Counted from the first letter of the stretch, positions 42,944 through 55,418 are shown. The stretch: 64,000 nt of DNA from Eutreptiella sp. 'Long Island Sound 2002' (GCA_964036045.1 OZ038381.1:124441708-124505707), one strand, 5' to 3'. The notes: a model not told the origin generated them from the sequence alone. A program made the numbers and translations.

Positions 42944-44864
42944 TCAACGTCGTGATTACGCTGTTTTCCTTGGGCGTCGTCCACCGCACGCTGTATTGCA
43001 GCATGTCCTGCTTCACTTGCAGAATTTCGTTATCCAAGTGGGCCTGTACGGTCTCCAGGTCCTGTTGTGTGGCACACTGGGAGCTCTGAGTATCAACAGT
43101 GCCCGGGCTCGGACTCCCTGACGCTCCCCTTTGCTGCACCCTCTCTTCATACGTGGTTACTCGTTCTTCCACTTCACGGTGTAATTTCTGGAGGTTGTTG
43201 CGGTGATCCTCGGCCTCCTTGTTAGCTGTCTGCAGCCACTGCCACACCTGTGATGCATGCTGCTGCACCAGCTTGGTGGCCTGTGTCAACTCCTCTTGAC
43301 GTTGGTGACCATCACGTTCATTTTCTGCTTTCGCCACTTTAAAAATTGTCTGGGCCTGTTCCGCATGCATTTTCAAGCTGGTCTCAAAGGTGTGGGCCGC
43401 ACTGATGTGGGCTGCACACTCGTTTTGGGCTTCCTCCATCTTGCGGGTGAGCTCCTTTTGCATGGCTTCCGCCTTTTCACGGTAGTATTTTTTTTCTTCG
43501 GCTGCCTTGTGGGCCAATCCCGTGACCTGTCCATGCAGGTTTTCCATCTTGGTTACGGCAGTTTTGGTCTGCCTGGACACCTCCTCTTGTAGTCTGACGG
43601 TGTCCTCATATACTTGTTGGGCATCCTGTAACTCCTCGTGAACCGCCTGGGCATGCACTGTGACGTCTCCTGCTTTCGTGGCTACTTCCTGTGCCACTGC
43701 CAGTGCCCCCTGCAAGCTGTCCTCAGCTTGTTTAGCGATCCTTTTCGCCCTTTCCATTTGTCGCTCAACCCCACTGATGGCTTCTTTTAACTCCTGGGCC
43801 CCTGGTTGTGTGGAGTTCCGTCCTTGGCCCTGAGATGCTGGCTGCACAGACCTGGGCTTCAACAGATCCACTTTGGTCTCCAAGCTCTCAATCCATCGGC
43901 TCATTTTGTCTTCTCGATCTCCTTGCCGATCGCATCCTTGTTGACGTTGCCGCGTTTCATCCCGTAGCCATTCATCCGCTTGTTCGACCCGCTTGTGCTG
44001 GTCTTTTTGCACCTGGTCCAACATCTTCACTGATTTCTCCAACTTCTCCACAGGTCGTTCGCCTTGCTTGTTTTCGGTCCCTACTTTGTCCAAGGCTTGC
44101 TGCAAATCCTTCACCATGGTACGGGTCTGTTGTGCAGATTCCGTGAACTCCTGAAGTTTGTGTCGTACTTCTTCAACCATGCCATTGGTTTCTTCCAACC
44201 TTTTTTGAATTTGTTGGGCTTCACCGTCGCCCACACTCGGTCTTCCGCGTCCCACACTCACTCGGTTTTGTGATTGTACTTCTGCGATCGACGCCTTGAG
44301 TGTGGCGACCTCCCGTTGGCTTTCTTCCAACGGTCGCTTGAGTAACGTCACCGAATCATCAGCAACTTTAGATCGCTCAATGGCCTCTTTGAAAATTGTT
44401 AATGACGGCCGTGCCGGTTCTTCCACTTGGCGTCCCGCCACTTTCCGGTTGACATATTCCTTCACCAATCGCATCACTTGTTTCTTTGTAACGAACTCTT
44501 GGGATGTGAATAGCACCGGCGCCGCCCCATGCGTTAACCGTTTCCGTTTCGGTCCTTGCACTTTCACTTCTTTGGATCTCCTCCTTTGGGTATTGCTCGA
44601 ACTGGGCACATCATACATGTCCTCATCACCGACTCCACTGTCGTCCAAAAACTCGTTCAGCTCAAGCAAGTCTTGACTTTTGCCTATGGAAGGACGGGGC
44701 TGCTTTTTAGGGCCATATCCCATTTTTGGCAGCGCCCCTTCATCCTTTTTGGCTTCATTGTCGGGCTCTTCCTCGGGCAGAACCTTGCCTACGAAGCTAC
44801 CATGTAATAGACTTGACCCTGGGCAATCTAGTCCATCATGTAAATTTTGTTGTGGTTCTTCCAT
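42939..44864 (-). pseudogene. gag: Element C Gag, coiled-coil N-terminal part
   Basis: 641 codons from an ATG at 44,864 that lies 62 bp inside the 5' LTR. The frame crosses the LTR edge and the PBS (read as HGSFVGK). After an acidic leader and a basic patch (GPKRKRLTHG), nearly the whole protein is predicted coiled coil by heptad pattern (LKASIAEVQSQNRVS, MVEEVRHKLQEFTESAQQTR, AEDSLQGALAVAQEVATKAG). It stops at TGA 42,939-42,941 (AGG TGA AAA) and coding continues in the +1 frame. An N-terminal coiled-coil extension of this size is unusual for Ty3/gypsy Gag. A start at a later Met is possible. Confidence 0.75.
44787..44802 (-). other. Element C primer-binding site
   Basis: TGGTAGCTTCGTAGGC on the minus strand, directly joined to the LTR end ATTACA. 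The first seven bases equal those of the A and B2 sites, then diverge. It is inside the gag open frame. Confidence 0.6.
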
Positions 44865-46332
44865 TTGATCTACTCGTAGACCCCAATTGAACTTTGGATA
44901 AAAATGGAGATTTTATAATTTAAATCGACCAACAACAACAACACGCAGCGAACAATCCAATTCCAATGCACAATTATTGACCTTGTCCACTGAAATTTGC
45001 TTGTCCAATCTCGAATGGGCTCATACAATTCGGATGTACACTTTCCCAGATGTACTTGATTTGAACTTGATTTATTTAGTTCATCATTGTTGAATTCAAT
45101 TGAAATTGGATAAATCCAAATATAGGCGTCCTGTACACAGAAATCCCAAAGTGTAACACGAATACAAAATATGGCATGGAGAGGGGAGAGACGAAACATG
45201 CATTCATATGGTTGTGTACGAAAGTGTAAAGACTTCCCATCTAACACTTAGTACAATTGAACCATATCTTGTCGGGTCTTTAGCTTTAGATCACAAGACA
45301 TCATGACTCCAAAGCGAACCCAAATTCGACACGTAGACAACGCCATGCAAGTATCTACGTGTGCGATCACACAAGCAAACAATTATAAACATCACAAGTG
45401 CACACGGGGCGTGCACGTTCAACGAACCGAGAATGAACGGAATAAGTATGTCAACAATGAACAACATAACTAACCAACAAAATAATTAAAATTAAGTCGT
45501 CTCCATTAACAAAGAGTCATTGTTGAAATCCTTTATTCATCCCATAAGTTCTCACCAAGCCAATAAAGTTGTCTCACCACATCTTTTCTCATGCATTCAC
45601 ACTACTCTTGATTCGGACCACATTAAGGACTATAAGTCACTCGCATTCTCGCTTGGAATCGAACCTTGAGTGCCTTGATGCACTCACACCTTTGTTTGGA
45701 ATCGAACCTTGAGTGCTTCGATGCACTCACACCTTTGTTGGGAATCGAACATTGAGTGCTTCGATGCACTCACACCTTATTATGGATTCGAATATTTGTG
45801 AGTGTCTTGATGCACTCATGGCACGGCTCTCCACTCACAACTTACAAGGAAGTGTGAAGCAAGAGAAGCAATAAAAGCGAAACAAGCTACGAAGCTACAA
45901 GGCTACGAAGCGACTTTGTCTATCCAACGCAACGCGCCTACATAATATGTATGCACATATGCATGCAACGAAGAAGGGAACAAACATACATAGAATCCAT
46001 GGTTCCATGCTTGTATTAAACCCATTAATACCCTTCGCACCATGACGTCTGTTTCCTGTGCGAACAGAAAAACCTGACACTGTCTGCTGTCCTTTCGCAC
46101 TTTAAAATCATGCAAAACACTTTTACCTTCAACCTTTATTCTGTCGTCTTCTTCTTCTTTATTCTCATGATGCCACGTCACTGTCGCGACTGCGATGTCG
46201 TCTTTCTCTGCCTGTCTGTCTGGATCCAACCCGAACAGAGAATTTTGTCTGTCTGTCTGTCTGGATCAATTCTAAACCAATATTTCTTTCTGTCTGTCTG
46301 TCTGTCGGGGTGTTATGTCCCACCTTATTACA
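44803..46332 (-). repeat. Element C 5' LTR
   Basis: 1,530 bp, TGTAATAAGG at 46,332 to ATTACA at 44,803. It carries the same CTGT runs and 43-bp tandem repeat as the 3' LTR and the gag start codon at 44,864. Equal length and near identity of the two LTRs indicate a younger insertion than element A. Confidence 0.95.
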
Positions 46333-46337
46333 GGTCT
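46333..46337. repeat. Target-site duplication of C, right copy (GGTCT)
   Basis: GGTCT directly outside the 5' LTR of element C. Confidence 0.9.
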
Positions 46338-47873
46338 CCCTTTGCAGACGTTTGGGCCCGTATTTGTCCATGTGAGAGTCGTTCTCCCTCTCCATGGCCA
46401 ATTCGATCAGCAAATCGATCAAATCGTCGTAGGAGTGCGTCCGAGCTTTCCTCTAGGACGTCTCCCTGCAGTTCTTCACAATCGTGGGAGGAATCTTCCC
46501 TACTAGCCGCAGGAGACTCTCAGTAGAACCATAGGAGGTGGGGTTCATACGCCCCATGAGCTCCTGCAGCTGCGCCACAAACTCAGAGATACGGGCAGCT
46601 GATGGGAATTCGGGGAGTGAACGCAACACCTCAATTTTGGTACGGACGCTCAAGTCAGTCTCGTAGACTGGATACATCTGTTCCAGTCTCTTCAGGAAGC
46701 CGCCCCAGTTCGAGATCTTCCTGATACGGTTTTTACTTGCCACTGGAGAATTTTCTTTTTGCAAGACTTCTTGATAAGCGTGCACTTTGTGTTGATGTCA
46801 GCATGCTGCTGACCAGTGAAGAGTAGAAATTCAGAACACTCCTCAGCCTACTCGAGCAGATATTTGGGATCGAACTCTGGGAGTTCGATCTGAAGGTTCG
46901 CCGTGGCGATGGCCTTCGTTCCTCTACCGGGTCCACCTGTGCCACCTGTTCCACGCGAAAGGGGTGAGGGGTGTGTAATGGCCAATGGCGCCAGTGCAGC
47001 CAGGCCATAGCTCTTCATCTCAGCCTCGGAGGTGTTGCCTACACTACAGACAGGCACAGTCCTCACATGGGGGCGGAAAGGGCTACAACAGGTGTCCATG
47101 GAGGGGCTGCAGATGCCTTTGCGACTCTTCACGTCCGTGGGCAACAGTTCCACGCCAGGGGACATGGTAGAGGGGGGCTTTTTCAGATGGGACATACCCA
47201 GTTTTGTTTTAAGTGCCGCTGATAGGGCACTCAGGTCTGGGTCTTCTTCTCTTGCACCCAAGTCCCTATTGAATAGCCCCACGGTCGCATGGAGATCCAA
47301 CTTAGGAGCTGCAAAGCATGGGGGCAAACCTCACTCAACGCTTATTGGTTCAGGAGACGCGCCGCGTGGAGAAGGCCCTTGCTCCACGCACACAAGCGTC
47401 TTCAGGGGTGTACGTTTTGTAGATACCCAGTGGGACTCCCACTTCGACGTGTGGGTCGACGCAGTGCAATCGCCGTAATTTATCTCCAAATCCTCTCCCC
47501 ACGTTGTTCCAAATGTTCCGCCCATCATCATCGCCTTCCCTTTTCCCTTTCTTCATGCTTTCACTTTAGCCTTTGCCAACTTCACATATGCAGGAGGAGG
47601 ATTGGTTTCAGAAGGAGGAAGGGAGGACTATTCTGACCTGGCAACCACAGAAGCTAAGGCCGCTGCCAAGGGGTCCTTGCCTTCAAGGTGTTTGAGGTTC
47701 TCCTGCCTTAAGACGGGGGCCTTGACGTTTGGGCGGACTCCGGGTTCTACATTTTCTTCCGCCCTTCTTGGTCTGTGCTCTTCACGAGGGCCAGGACTAC
47801 GAGGGATGATTTCTTTTGAACTCAGCCCAGTCAAGGACAATGCCCTACACGGCCCAGCCACAGGTTCCGCCAT
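46338..47873 (-). pseudogene. gag: B2 Gag, N-terminal and capsid part
   Basis: Starts at ATG 47,873 (MAEPVAGPC), about 100 bp after the PBS, and reads in one frame through stops near 47,628 and 47,331 to about 46,850. After an indel near 46,790 it continues in another frame (46,785-46,453: GGFLKRLEQMYPVYETDLSV, PSAARISEFVAQLQELMGRM). A TAG at 46,453 replaces the Glu of the B0 copy. It continues to the C insertion site. Parts after 47,030 align with B0. Ancient, non-functional copy. Confidence 0.75.
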
Positions 47874-47968
47874 AGGTCAGGATCTGATTGGCAAGGTTCT
47901 TGAACTGAGTGTGACAGACATGATGAAACCAGTGTTATACTCGTCTACTTTATCCAGCTCATGGATGT

Positions 47969-47981
47969 GCCTCTGCTACCA
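47969..47981 (-). other. B2 primer-binding site
   Basis: TGGTAGCAGAGGC on the minus strand, upstream of the gag ATG. It equals the element A site over 12 bases. The base(s) before it (TCTT) would be the LTR edge. Confidence 0.65.
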
Positions 47982-48640
47982 AAGAGGTATTGTGGTTTGC
48001 CTTGCTGAGATGGTCTTCCTTGTCGCTTGGTGTTTTGGTTGGTGAAAACCTTGATCGTTTCTTCCAAGTGCAAAATGACAAAGTCGTGATGCAAAGCAAC
48101 CCAGATACCGGATCAAAATCAAATTCAGCTAATTATCCTTCCACTTCAAAGCGTAAGTAGCAGAAGAGGGGCTGCAGAATGAACAATGCACTTCCAAATA
48201 CAAAGCTTTAGTGAATTATAAAAAAAGCAGTTGGTTTTATATTGTGCACTGGCATACTTTTGGCCCCAAGGATAGTCCTAAGCACTTCATGTGCACTCAT
48301 TGGGGTACAATGGAGTTGGTTGAGAATCAAGGGCATCGGGGTTGGGCCAGACACAGGATATGGCTCGCCCAGAGTGGCCCAGCAACGAAATTCAGAATCA
48401 GTGAAAAGCTAGCACCACAATAAGTAGGTGAAGCAATTGGGTATAAGGGTCCTGAGTTGGGAGACCACTAGGCTTAACCTACGGAGCCCAAGGGATGAAG
48501 TGCCTATTTCATTTCCGTATAACCTCCATGACGGAGGATACCTCCGCTCACTTGAGTGGTAGGGGTGAACTTGATGAAGAAGCTAGGGTTGTAACCCTAG
48601 TTACTTTGAAAAGTGTACTTTAAGCTTAAAAAGAGTGATA
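47982..48640 (-). repeat. Putative B2 5' LTR
   Basis: Lies directly upstream of the B2 PBS and is repeated, diverged and inverted, at 29,097-29,745. Contains the near-palindrome CTAGGGTTGTAACCCTAG at 48,583-48,600. The outer end is uncertain. Confidence 0.55.
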
Positions 48641-51600
48641 AAAATGATTAAATGTTTGTCTTCATTACTTCCCAAGGAACAGGGGGGCTTGGCCTGGAGC
48701 AAGTACACAACAAAAGACATAGTGGTGACTTTTTCTTACTAGCGGGCCCGCAAGGAACTGGGTCAGCTGCTACCCCAAAGGGACTGTACGGGCAACATCC
48801 ACAACCATGACCCGTAGGCGATCTGCTGCCTTACCGTCCGCCAAGGACGGACCCATCGACAGAGCTAACACGCGAGGCTAACCTAAGTGTCTATACACAC
48901 ACACCCAAGACAAACACGGACACCCCCAAGGAGGTGGCATATCTATACACGTGTTGTGTTGTCCATATGGTTGCTGTTTGTTGCATGTACGCAAGTTGTT
49001 CGTGGGAACACTTGTTTGTGTCGGGTGTGTGTTACTGTACCACAACAAGTGTCCACGGTCGCCGTGGCGAAGTCCACACACAGTGATGCCCTCCGGGCAA
49101 TTGTGTACTTTCAGGTCCTACCCTTATGTTAGCGCACGCTGAGTGTGTCTCATGTTTGTGGCTGTGCATCCCGCCATTATGTGTATATATGATATGTATG
49201 CGTATTATGGCTACTAGTTGTTAATTCTTGTATGGTTCATAGGTGTGTGTATTCAAGTTTGTCTACAGAGATCCAGATCCCACTCCATACCTCCATCCTT
49301 TGCCCTCTACATGGCGCATCACGTGGGACGTACACGCATGTCCGATGGAGCAGATCAGTGCGCCGCAAAACCCGTCTCCACAGGCAGGCATAAACGATCT
49401 GCAGGGGGCTTGGGCTAAGCGGCAGGCAAAAAATTCCAGAAACATGACGAACATTACATAGGCAAGGCTACGTTGGCCAAGCCCTGCTACACCCTAGGGG
49501 AAGCGAACATTAGGGCACCATCAGAGCCAAGGCCCTTGATTGAGCCGCGATGCCCCCATAAAAAGCTTTGTGTTGTCGGGTCAGTTTCCAAGTGGACCTT
49601 TAGCTAGGCCTTGTTTGTCATTTTCAAGACAGGTGAGTCAACAAGCATTACATCTTACAGGCAAAAGGTCACTCTTTACTGCAGCAGTTGGCGCATAACA
49701 TCAAGAACATCAAGCACATGCAAGGCCTTATGAATTGTCTCAAACACAAGTGTCGCAAGTGTGGGCATCGTGGTCGTGTTTTGTTTTTGTGCCTAGTGTT
49801 TTCAACTCCTTGCCCTTGGGCCATTGCCGTCTAATCCCTCTAACTAGTGTAGCTACCGCACGCACTATGGGGCCATCGTGGCCGTGTTGCTTAAGGGGCA
49901 CAAGCACAGTACCACCTTCACCGCTCAGCAGGGGCTGGGTCCGCCAGGGGTGCAAAATCCGGGTACTGGGAGCAGGACTGGGAGTCAATTGTTGCTAAAG
50001 GGGTTGCATAAGTGCATTTTTCGTAGGGCAGTAGCATGGCACAAGGCATCAAGTACAAATTACTTGTCTCTTCAAATCATAAAAAAAAGAGTACTCTGTT
50101 GATTGTGAGGCCTTTTGTCACAGCTGTCCCGCGTGGCATTGGGAAGCAGGTCTAGTAGCCCTCCATGACAACATTTCTCTGGCATAAGGCCATGGTATTT
50201 TTGCGCATCCCTGCCATGCATGCATCCATGACCTCTATCGTTAACGTCCCACGGGCACCGTGTTGCAAGCAAAGTCCTGTGCTACATGCGCAGTTGTTTG
50301 TGGACCTTTGTGGCCGTGTTCACCAAAAAGAAAAATTTGCCAGGAGAGCCTTGCACTGTTCTGTGGGTACCATTACTTTGTCATTTGTTTAATAGTGTGA
50401 TTTCAATTTGATTCTTGGTTATTCTTAGTAAAAATACCAACTTTACTTGCTGGCCCTCACATTGGCATTTGCGACACGCGAGGACCACACTCTACGTGCT
50501 GAAGCTCGCAATTTTGGCGCCTACCTGTTCGGCCTCTGCGTGATTTTGCTATGCATTTTCAAAATTCTGGCGCTGGTCGAATTCCCGGCGTTCAAGTGTA
50601 GTTCAGGGGCCGTGCGGCCGATGCGCAGATCGCGGGCGTGGGTTCAAATCCCACTGTGACATATACGCCGACACTTTGCAGTTTGGTGCACCTGTTGTGG
50701 TTTTGTGGCTGCTACATTCCTCTTTGGAATTTACTTCCTGCCCGTGGTTGTCGTTTTAAGTGGGGCAGTGAAGCAGGTCACAACCCTACCCGAACCATAT
50801 TGCCCCTAAGGGACATTACATGACCCGATATATGGGACTTTGTAACTTACACTCCATTTGCTTGCTAGGAACATAGGATATGAGATAGATAAGGCAAGCT
50901 TGGATCATTTGATATTATAAGAATTATTGGATAGTAGGTTTCTATGTCCCAAATGTGCATATCAGTAGTTGCTTGGGCTATGCACCCTATCACTTTGTAG
51001 AATACTACAACCATCTTGAATTGGGCTATGTTTGCTATGTGAGGCCAAGTTGCTGCCCATACCACTGCGACCTCTGTTTTAGACCATTTAGCCCGGTTTC
51101 AGTGTGTGGTTTTGTCAAGCAAAAGTGTTGCACATTCTTTCCAACCCAAAAAAGTAGGGCGGTGCAAACGAAGCATTTTGATGAAATGTAGTAACTTTTT
51201 ACACAGATTAGGATCTAATTGTTTGGCTTAGAATGGGGTTCCAAAATACTAACGATAGTCGACGAGAGGCTTTTGGAGAAGAGAATACAACTTGGCTGTT
51301 GAACGAAAATTGATCATACAACAGAACAACAGAACCGCACGGCTCTATGCAACATGTACTATCGGCAACTGATGTACTCTTAACTCGTCAGGAAGAAATC
51401 ATATAATATTAGTTGTTTTCCGCTAATCACATATACGTCGACGTCCATGTAATACTACTCTCCATTCAACCTAGGTGTAGACCTGCGCGGCACCTAATTT
51501 GCCAATTTAAAAATCAATATGATATTCTTATTTGATCTCATGCAACAAAAAATGTTTTCCGTTGGAAATGTTATCGGCATATTGGGCACGAAAGATGCTA

Positions 51601-53226
51601 TTTTTTCTCAACCCGAAGGGTCTCAAAACAAATCCAAAGTGTTTGGAGATGCCTTTGGGTGTTGTTTTCTACATTGCTAATCAGGTTTGTGGCCTAGTGG
51701 CGTTACAAAGTCATTTGATTCAAGCAGGGAAAAAACATATCGTCCAATCATCCAAAATTAAAATTTCAAACAGCAAAGCAGTTCGTAAAAATTCGTATGG
51801 TTGCCTTGTCCGTTGCATTTGACATACGAATGCTTAAACTTCATGCCCGGCCCATGTTGGGGATTGAACCATACCAGGTATTGATTGCCCTTGTGTGATG
51901 ACCATAATCTTCCTCGTTGTCGTCAACAATGACAACAAACACCACTTTCTTTGATGATGAGTTGGCCTTTGCCGCAAAAAGTAGCGGCTTGACCAACCCC
52001 ATGGTGAACAATTACCTGCAAAATACCTTATTGGTATTATTTGTTCAGAAAATGAAAAACAAATGATTCGTCTAGTGTGAACGAACCCTTCAGATTGCTA
52101 ACCCTAACCCCTACTATAGATAGAGGCCTTCCGGTATGATTAAGGAAATTTTTCGTCCTCCACATAATATCTCTGATCTCGGAGGAAAATCTCCCACACA
52201 AAATAAATGACTTATGGGACATAGCAGCCGCCATCCGAAATCGCCCCATTTGGAGTTCCAACGGGTATATGCAAATGTAATCAAGCATATGCTAAATTTG
52301 GGTTTTTTTATGCATGTGTTGCCCCTATCTTACTCATTTGTAACCCCAGAAAAAAACACTAGTGCTTCCAAAGGATTGTGGGGGGGAGCAGATTACAAAA
52401 TGCTGTAAAAGATGTGCCCAATGCACGCCATTAACAAAAACAGAGCTAGAAAAAAGAATATTTAGTCATAATCAATCACGCAAAGCACCACAAGATTCGT
52501 CAAAAAAACCAGATTTTGTCTACCAAAACTTTCCATACCACGGTACGCACCGTGTGAAAATGATTGGCACATCAAGCAGTGATCCGTGGTGTCCAAAACA
52601 AACATTCCACCTTTGAACTAGCTCCAAAGCAAAAAAACCATGGGTAAAAATAACCATGTAGATAAAACGGAACATACCCAGCTTCAACACAATTGGCTGA
52701 AGTTAACCCATGTCATAAGCGCACGAGAGCTTTCGTCCTTTCATTGTGTGGCAATTTGGGGTGTAGGCAAATGGAACAAAGGAAGGCAAACATGTTTTGC
52801 TACCTGCGTTGTGATGGTGGTTTGTTGGGCTCACAGCCTAGGCACAGAGTGGAAAAGAGACGGTCATTTTTGCCATACATTCCATTACCACACACACCCA
52901 ACCTCCTACCTGAGATTCTTCTTATTGCGACATGATTAATTGACCATTTTATGCTTCACAATCGTTTCGTCCACCACCAAACCAGTTCATGCTTCTCTCA
53001 GGCCTCAGTTGATATCGCACTGCACTCCACTGCCCCCTCCCCCCACAAAAACACATTCTCCACTTTTTCCGCCCTTTCTCATTTTGCCCCCCACAAGGCC
53101 AATTCAGGCGCCACCCAAAGCGTTTTTTTTCTCCCTATGCTCATCAGAAGGCACATGATTGTTGCCGCCTAATATTTTGCAGATACACCTAACTGCTTTA
53201 TACTGACCTAAAATATCCCACCACTC
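48641..53226. other. Intergenic, no supported gene
   Basis: Mixed AT/GC sequence without recognisable domains or long open frames (all under about 100 codons). A string near 50,595-50,660 ends in GTGGGTTCAAATCCCAC, a perfect T-arm-like hairpin with a B-box, but no acceptor or anticodon arm could be built around it. It may be a tRNA-derived SINE fragment. 51,200-52,400 is AT-rich and featureless. Confidence 0.5.
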
Positions 53227-53760
53227 CTATATTTCATCCACTTTGCCGAGGAGGGCACCTAAGCCCACAGAACGAACTAATGAATGCCAACCACCCTCCT
53301 GGATCCCATCGCAAAGCTGTCCGAAGCTGGTTCCAAGCACCACACCAATCCTTGTCTCAGCATCCTTTGTCGAAACCTGGACCAAACACTGTCCCCAACC
53401 CCAGTCCGAGGCCCAACACCAATCCATGTCCCAGAATCCTCTGCCAAACTCTGCAGCAAACATTGTCCCCAGCTCCATCCCAAACCCTGTCCCATATCCC
53501 AAACTGGGCAACCAACCCTGTCCGAAGGTTAAGGTTGGGGTTGTACTGAAAACGAAAAAAACCAAAAAAGCAAAGCGGTACACAGCTGCAACAGGGCGTC
53601 CACGATCTGTATGGTGGACGCCTGGTTCACCTGAATCATACACTGCAACACTAGTCCATATGGAAATGCCCCCCCCCCCCCCCGTTTGGGGTGACAGAAC
53701 CACCCCAAAAGAGACCCCCCCCCACTGCTAAAAGGGTGATTCACCCCCCTCAGGGGTCCA
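53227..53760. repeat. Degenerate TGTCCCA-rich repeat and C tract
   Basis: Loose repeats of CC(A/T)xxCCCTGTCCCA through about 53,520, and a run of 18 C at 53,669-53,686. Open frames on both strands (about 160 codons) reflect this low-complexity composition and are not called as genes. Confidence 0.5.
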
Positions 53761-55418
53761 AAATGGCCAAAAAAAGGCTGGGGGGTACTTTTATCACCCA
53801 TCCGGGGGTGGTTTCATCACCACGACCACTCCCAACCCCTATGGCTGAACTTAACTCTAACACTGAGATAGGGCTGATGGCAACTGGGAAACCACTAACA
53901 CCAGCACTGTCACCCCAGCCTCCCAACCAGAAGCCCGATAGCAAAGAGAACAGTGACAAACCACAAACGCAACAATGTACACTCACCGCCCCCTCCCCGA
54001 AAAAAACAAGCCGGCCTCCCTTGTGCATGTTGTGGCATTTTGGTATGCTACAGGAGTTTTTTTTACCATTTTCAAGGGGGCGGGGGGGGATTGATCACCT
54101 CTTTAGCGTGCGTGTATTTGTTAACTCTTCCCTGCCTGCATGCGCACTGCATTTGACTTGCACCTCATTACCAGAGATGGCACTGACGTGTCCTCAACAA
54201 CGGTATCACTTCAGACCATTCCTGCTTTGATATTTGGACACAACACAACTGACACAAAAAACCACCACTTCGCACCCCTGCCACCCCTTCTTCTCAAGGC
54301 CCCACTGAAACTGAGCATGGGTAATGGCTGCATATCCTGCCCTATCTCAGGGCCACACTGAAACTGGGTGTGGATTGTGACTACATATCCTGTACTGCCC
54401 TGAGACCACACCCAAAATGGGTGTGGTTTTTCTTGTGTATACCTTGCTGTCTCGAGACCAAATCTGACATGAGCTCACACTATGGCTGGAAAGCCCATGC
54501 ACTCAGGGGAGCCACCAAAACGAGATTTGATTTTGCATATCCCTTGCTGTCTTGGGGGGATACGTTGTGGCGGCATATCTTTGCCATCTGGGGGTTCTCA
54601 GATTTGAGGGGTGATAAACCCCCTTGGGGCAGCACCCAACCAAACCTGAAGAGGTAATAAACCCCTGCACAAGCGGGGTTAAACACTGCCTGAAACTCTT
54701 GGCAGGAGGCTTGGCAGCACCCGGCGCCACCAGATTCTTCTGCACCCCCTTTTCTCCAAGTCTGTCCCGGGTAAACAAATCAACAAAGTGTTGTGCTAAG
54801 GCAGTAAGGCGAGTAGGTAGTTTGTGCGTGCAAAAATATTGCATGCAACACTGAACTTGAACAGTGTCATCTGCAAATTGAGGTTTGCATTAAATTCCTT
54901 TTGATTCCCAGATGCAGTTGGCTCCAGCTCCAGCTCCAGCTCCAGCTCCAGCTCTTTTCGGAATACTGCAACCCCATCAGTCTCCCTTATGCCAAGCCTA
55001 CCCATATTTCCAAAATGTACATCTTTCTGGATATGTTTTGTACAAGGGAAACATGCTGGTCATTTCCAGTCACAGGGGTTGGGGTCACCCCCAACCCCCT
55101 CCCCAGTACCCCTTAGAGGACAAGCAATCATGGTGTGATTCAGTAGAATGCACAAGGCTTACAGCATGCAGACGACAGAAATGAAAGGTTGACGATATAA
55201 TTCGGCTCCAGATACCTAAAATTCAGCAACAAACCAACGCTGGTACTTCTTGTAACAGGTCGTCAAGCTCGGAAACAACAAAAAGACCAACGTCGCTTGT
55301 CTGAATGCACTGAGCAATTCCTCTAACCCATTTGCAGATACAGTAAACGAGAACAGAAGCGGGTTGCAGAGTACTGAGCAGTGCCTTCAGTTGGGGTGTA
55401 CTGTTGCAGCTGAACAGC
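53761..55418. other. Intergenic with short tandem repeats
   Basis: Two to three diverged units of about 55-65 bp (ACTGAAACTGxGxxTGG) at 54,300-54,430, and a CCAGCT hexanucleotide microsatellite at 54,921-54,954. No gene supported. Confidence 0.5.

Larger units (their letters stand above)
30830..46332 (-). mobile_element. Element C: 15.5-kb chromovirus with dUTPase
   Basis: Complete minus-strand Ty3/gypsy element with two 1,530-bp LTRs (ends TGTAATA ... TATTACA), 5-bp GGTCT duplication, PBS joined directly to the 5' LTR, and a polypurine tract. Gene order in its direction: coiled-coil Gag (LTR start), RS-like and CCHC Gag, UAG, protease, Cys/His segment, dUTPase, hydrophobic segment plus Dam-like domain, Cys-rich tail, RT, RNase H, integrase, chromodomain. 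Damage: three apparent 1-nt shifts and about five in-frame stops. It lies inside the gag of B2. Confidence 0.95.
29746..48640 (-). mobile_element. Ty3/gypsy B2 (partial), split by element C
   Basis: Minus-strand B-family copy: putative 5' LTR (48,640-47,982), PBS, gag from ATG 47,873, then element C inserted in gag, remainder of gag, UAG, and the first part of pol (protease) ending abruptly at about 29,746. RT, RNase H, integrase and 3' LTR are missing. The sequence across the C insertion joins exactly when compared with B0 (CAGCAGGGGTCT|CCCTTYGCAGA). Confidence 0.8.

Noticed and set aside
6425-44864. Reassigned UAG/UAA codons (alternative nuclear code)
   Set aside because: All three stop codons occur as premature stops and as natural ends; UAG is consistent only at gag-pol junctions.
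47602-48045. 147-codon plus-strand frame
   Set aside because: Antisense shadow of the B2 Gag start and its leader.
50595-50665. tRNA gene
   Set aside because: Good T-arm and B-box but no acceptor stem, D-arm or anticodon arm could be built; at best a SINE fragment.
53227-53731. 158- and 162-codon frames on opposite strands
   Set aside because: Low-complexity TGTCCCA repeats and a C tract; no domain in either.
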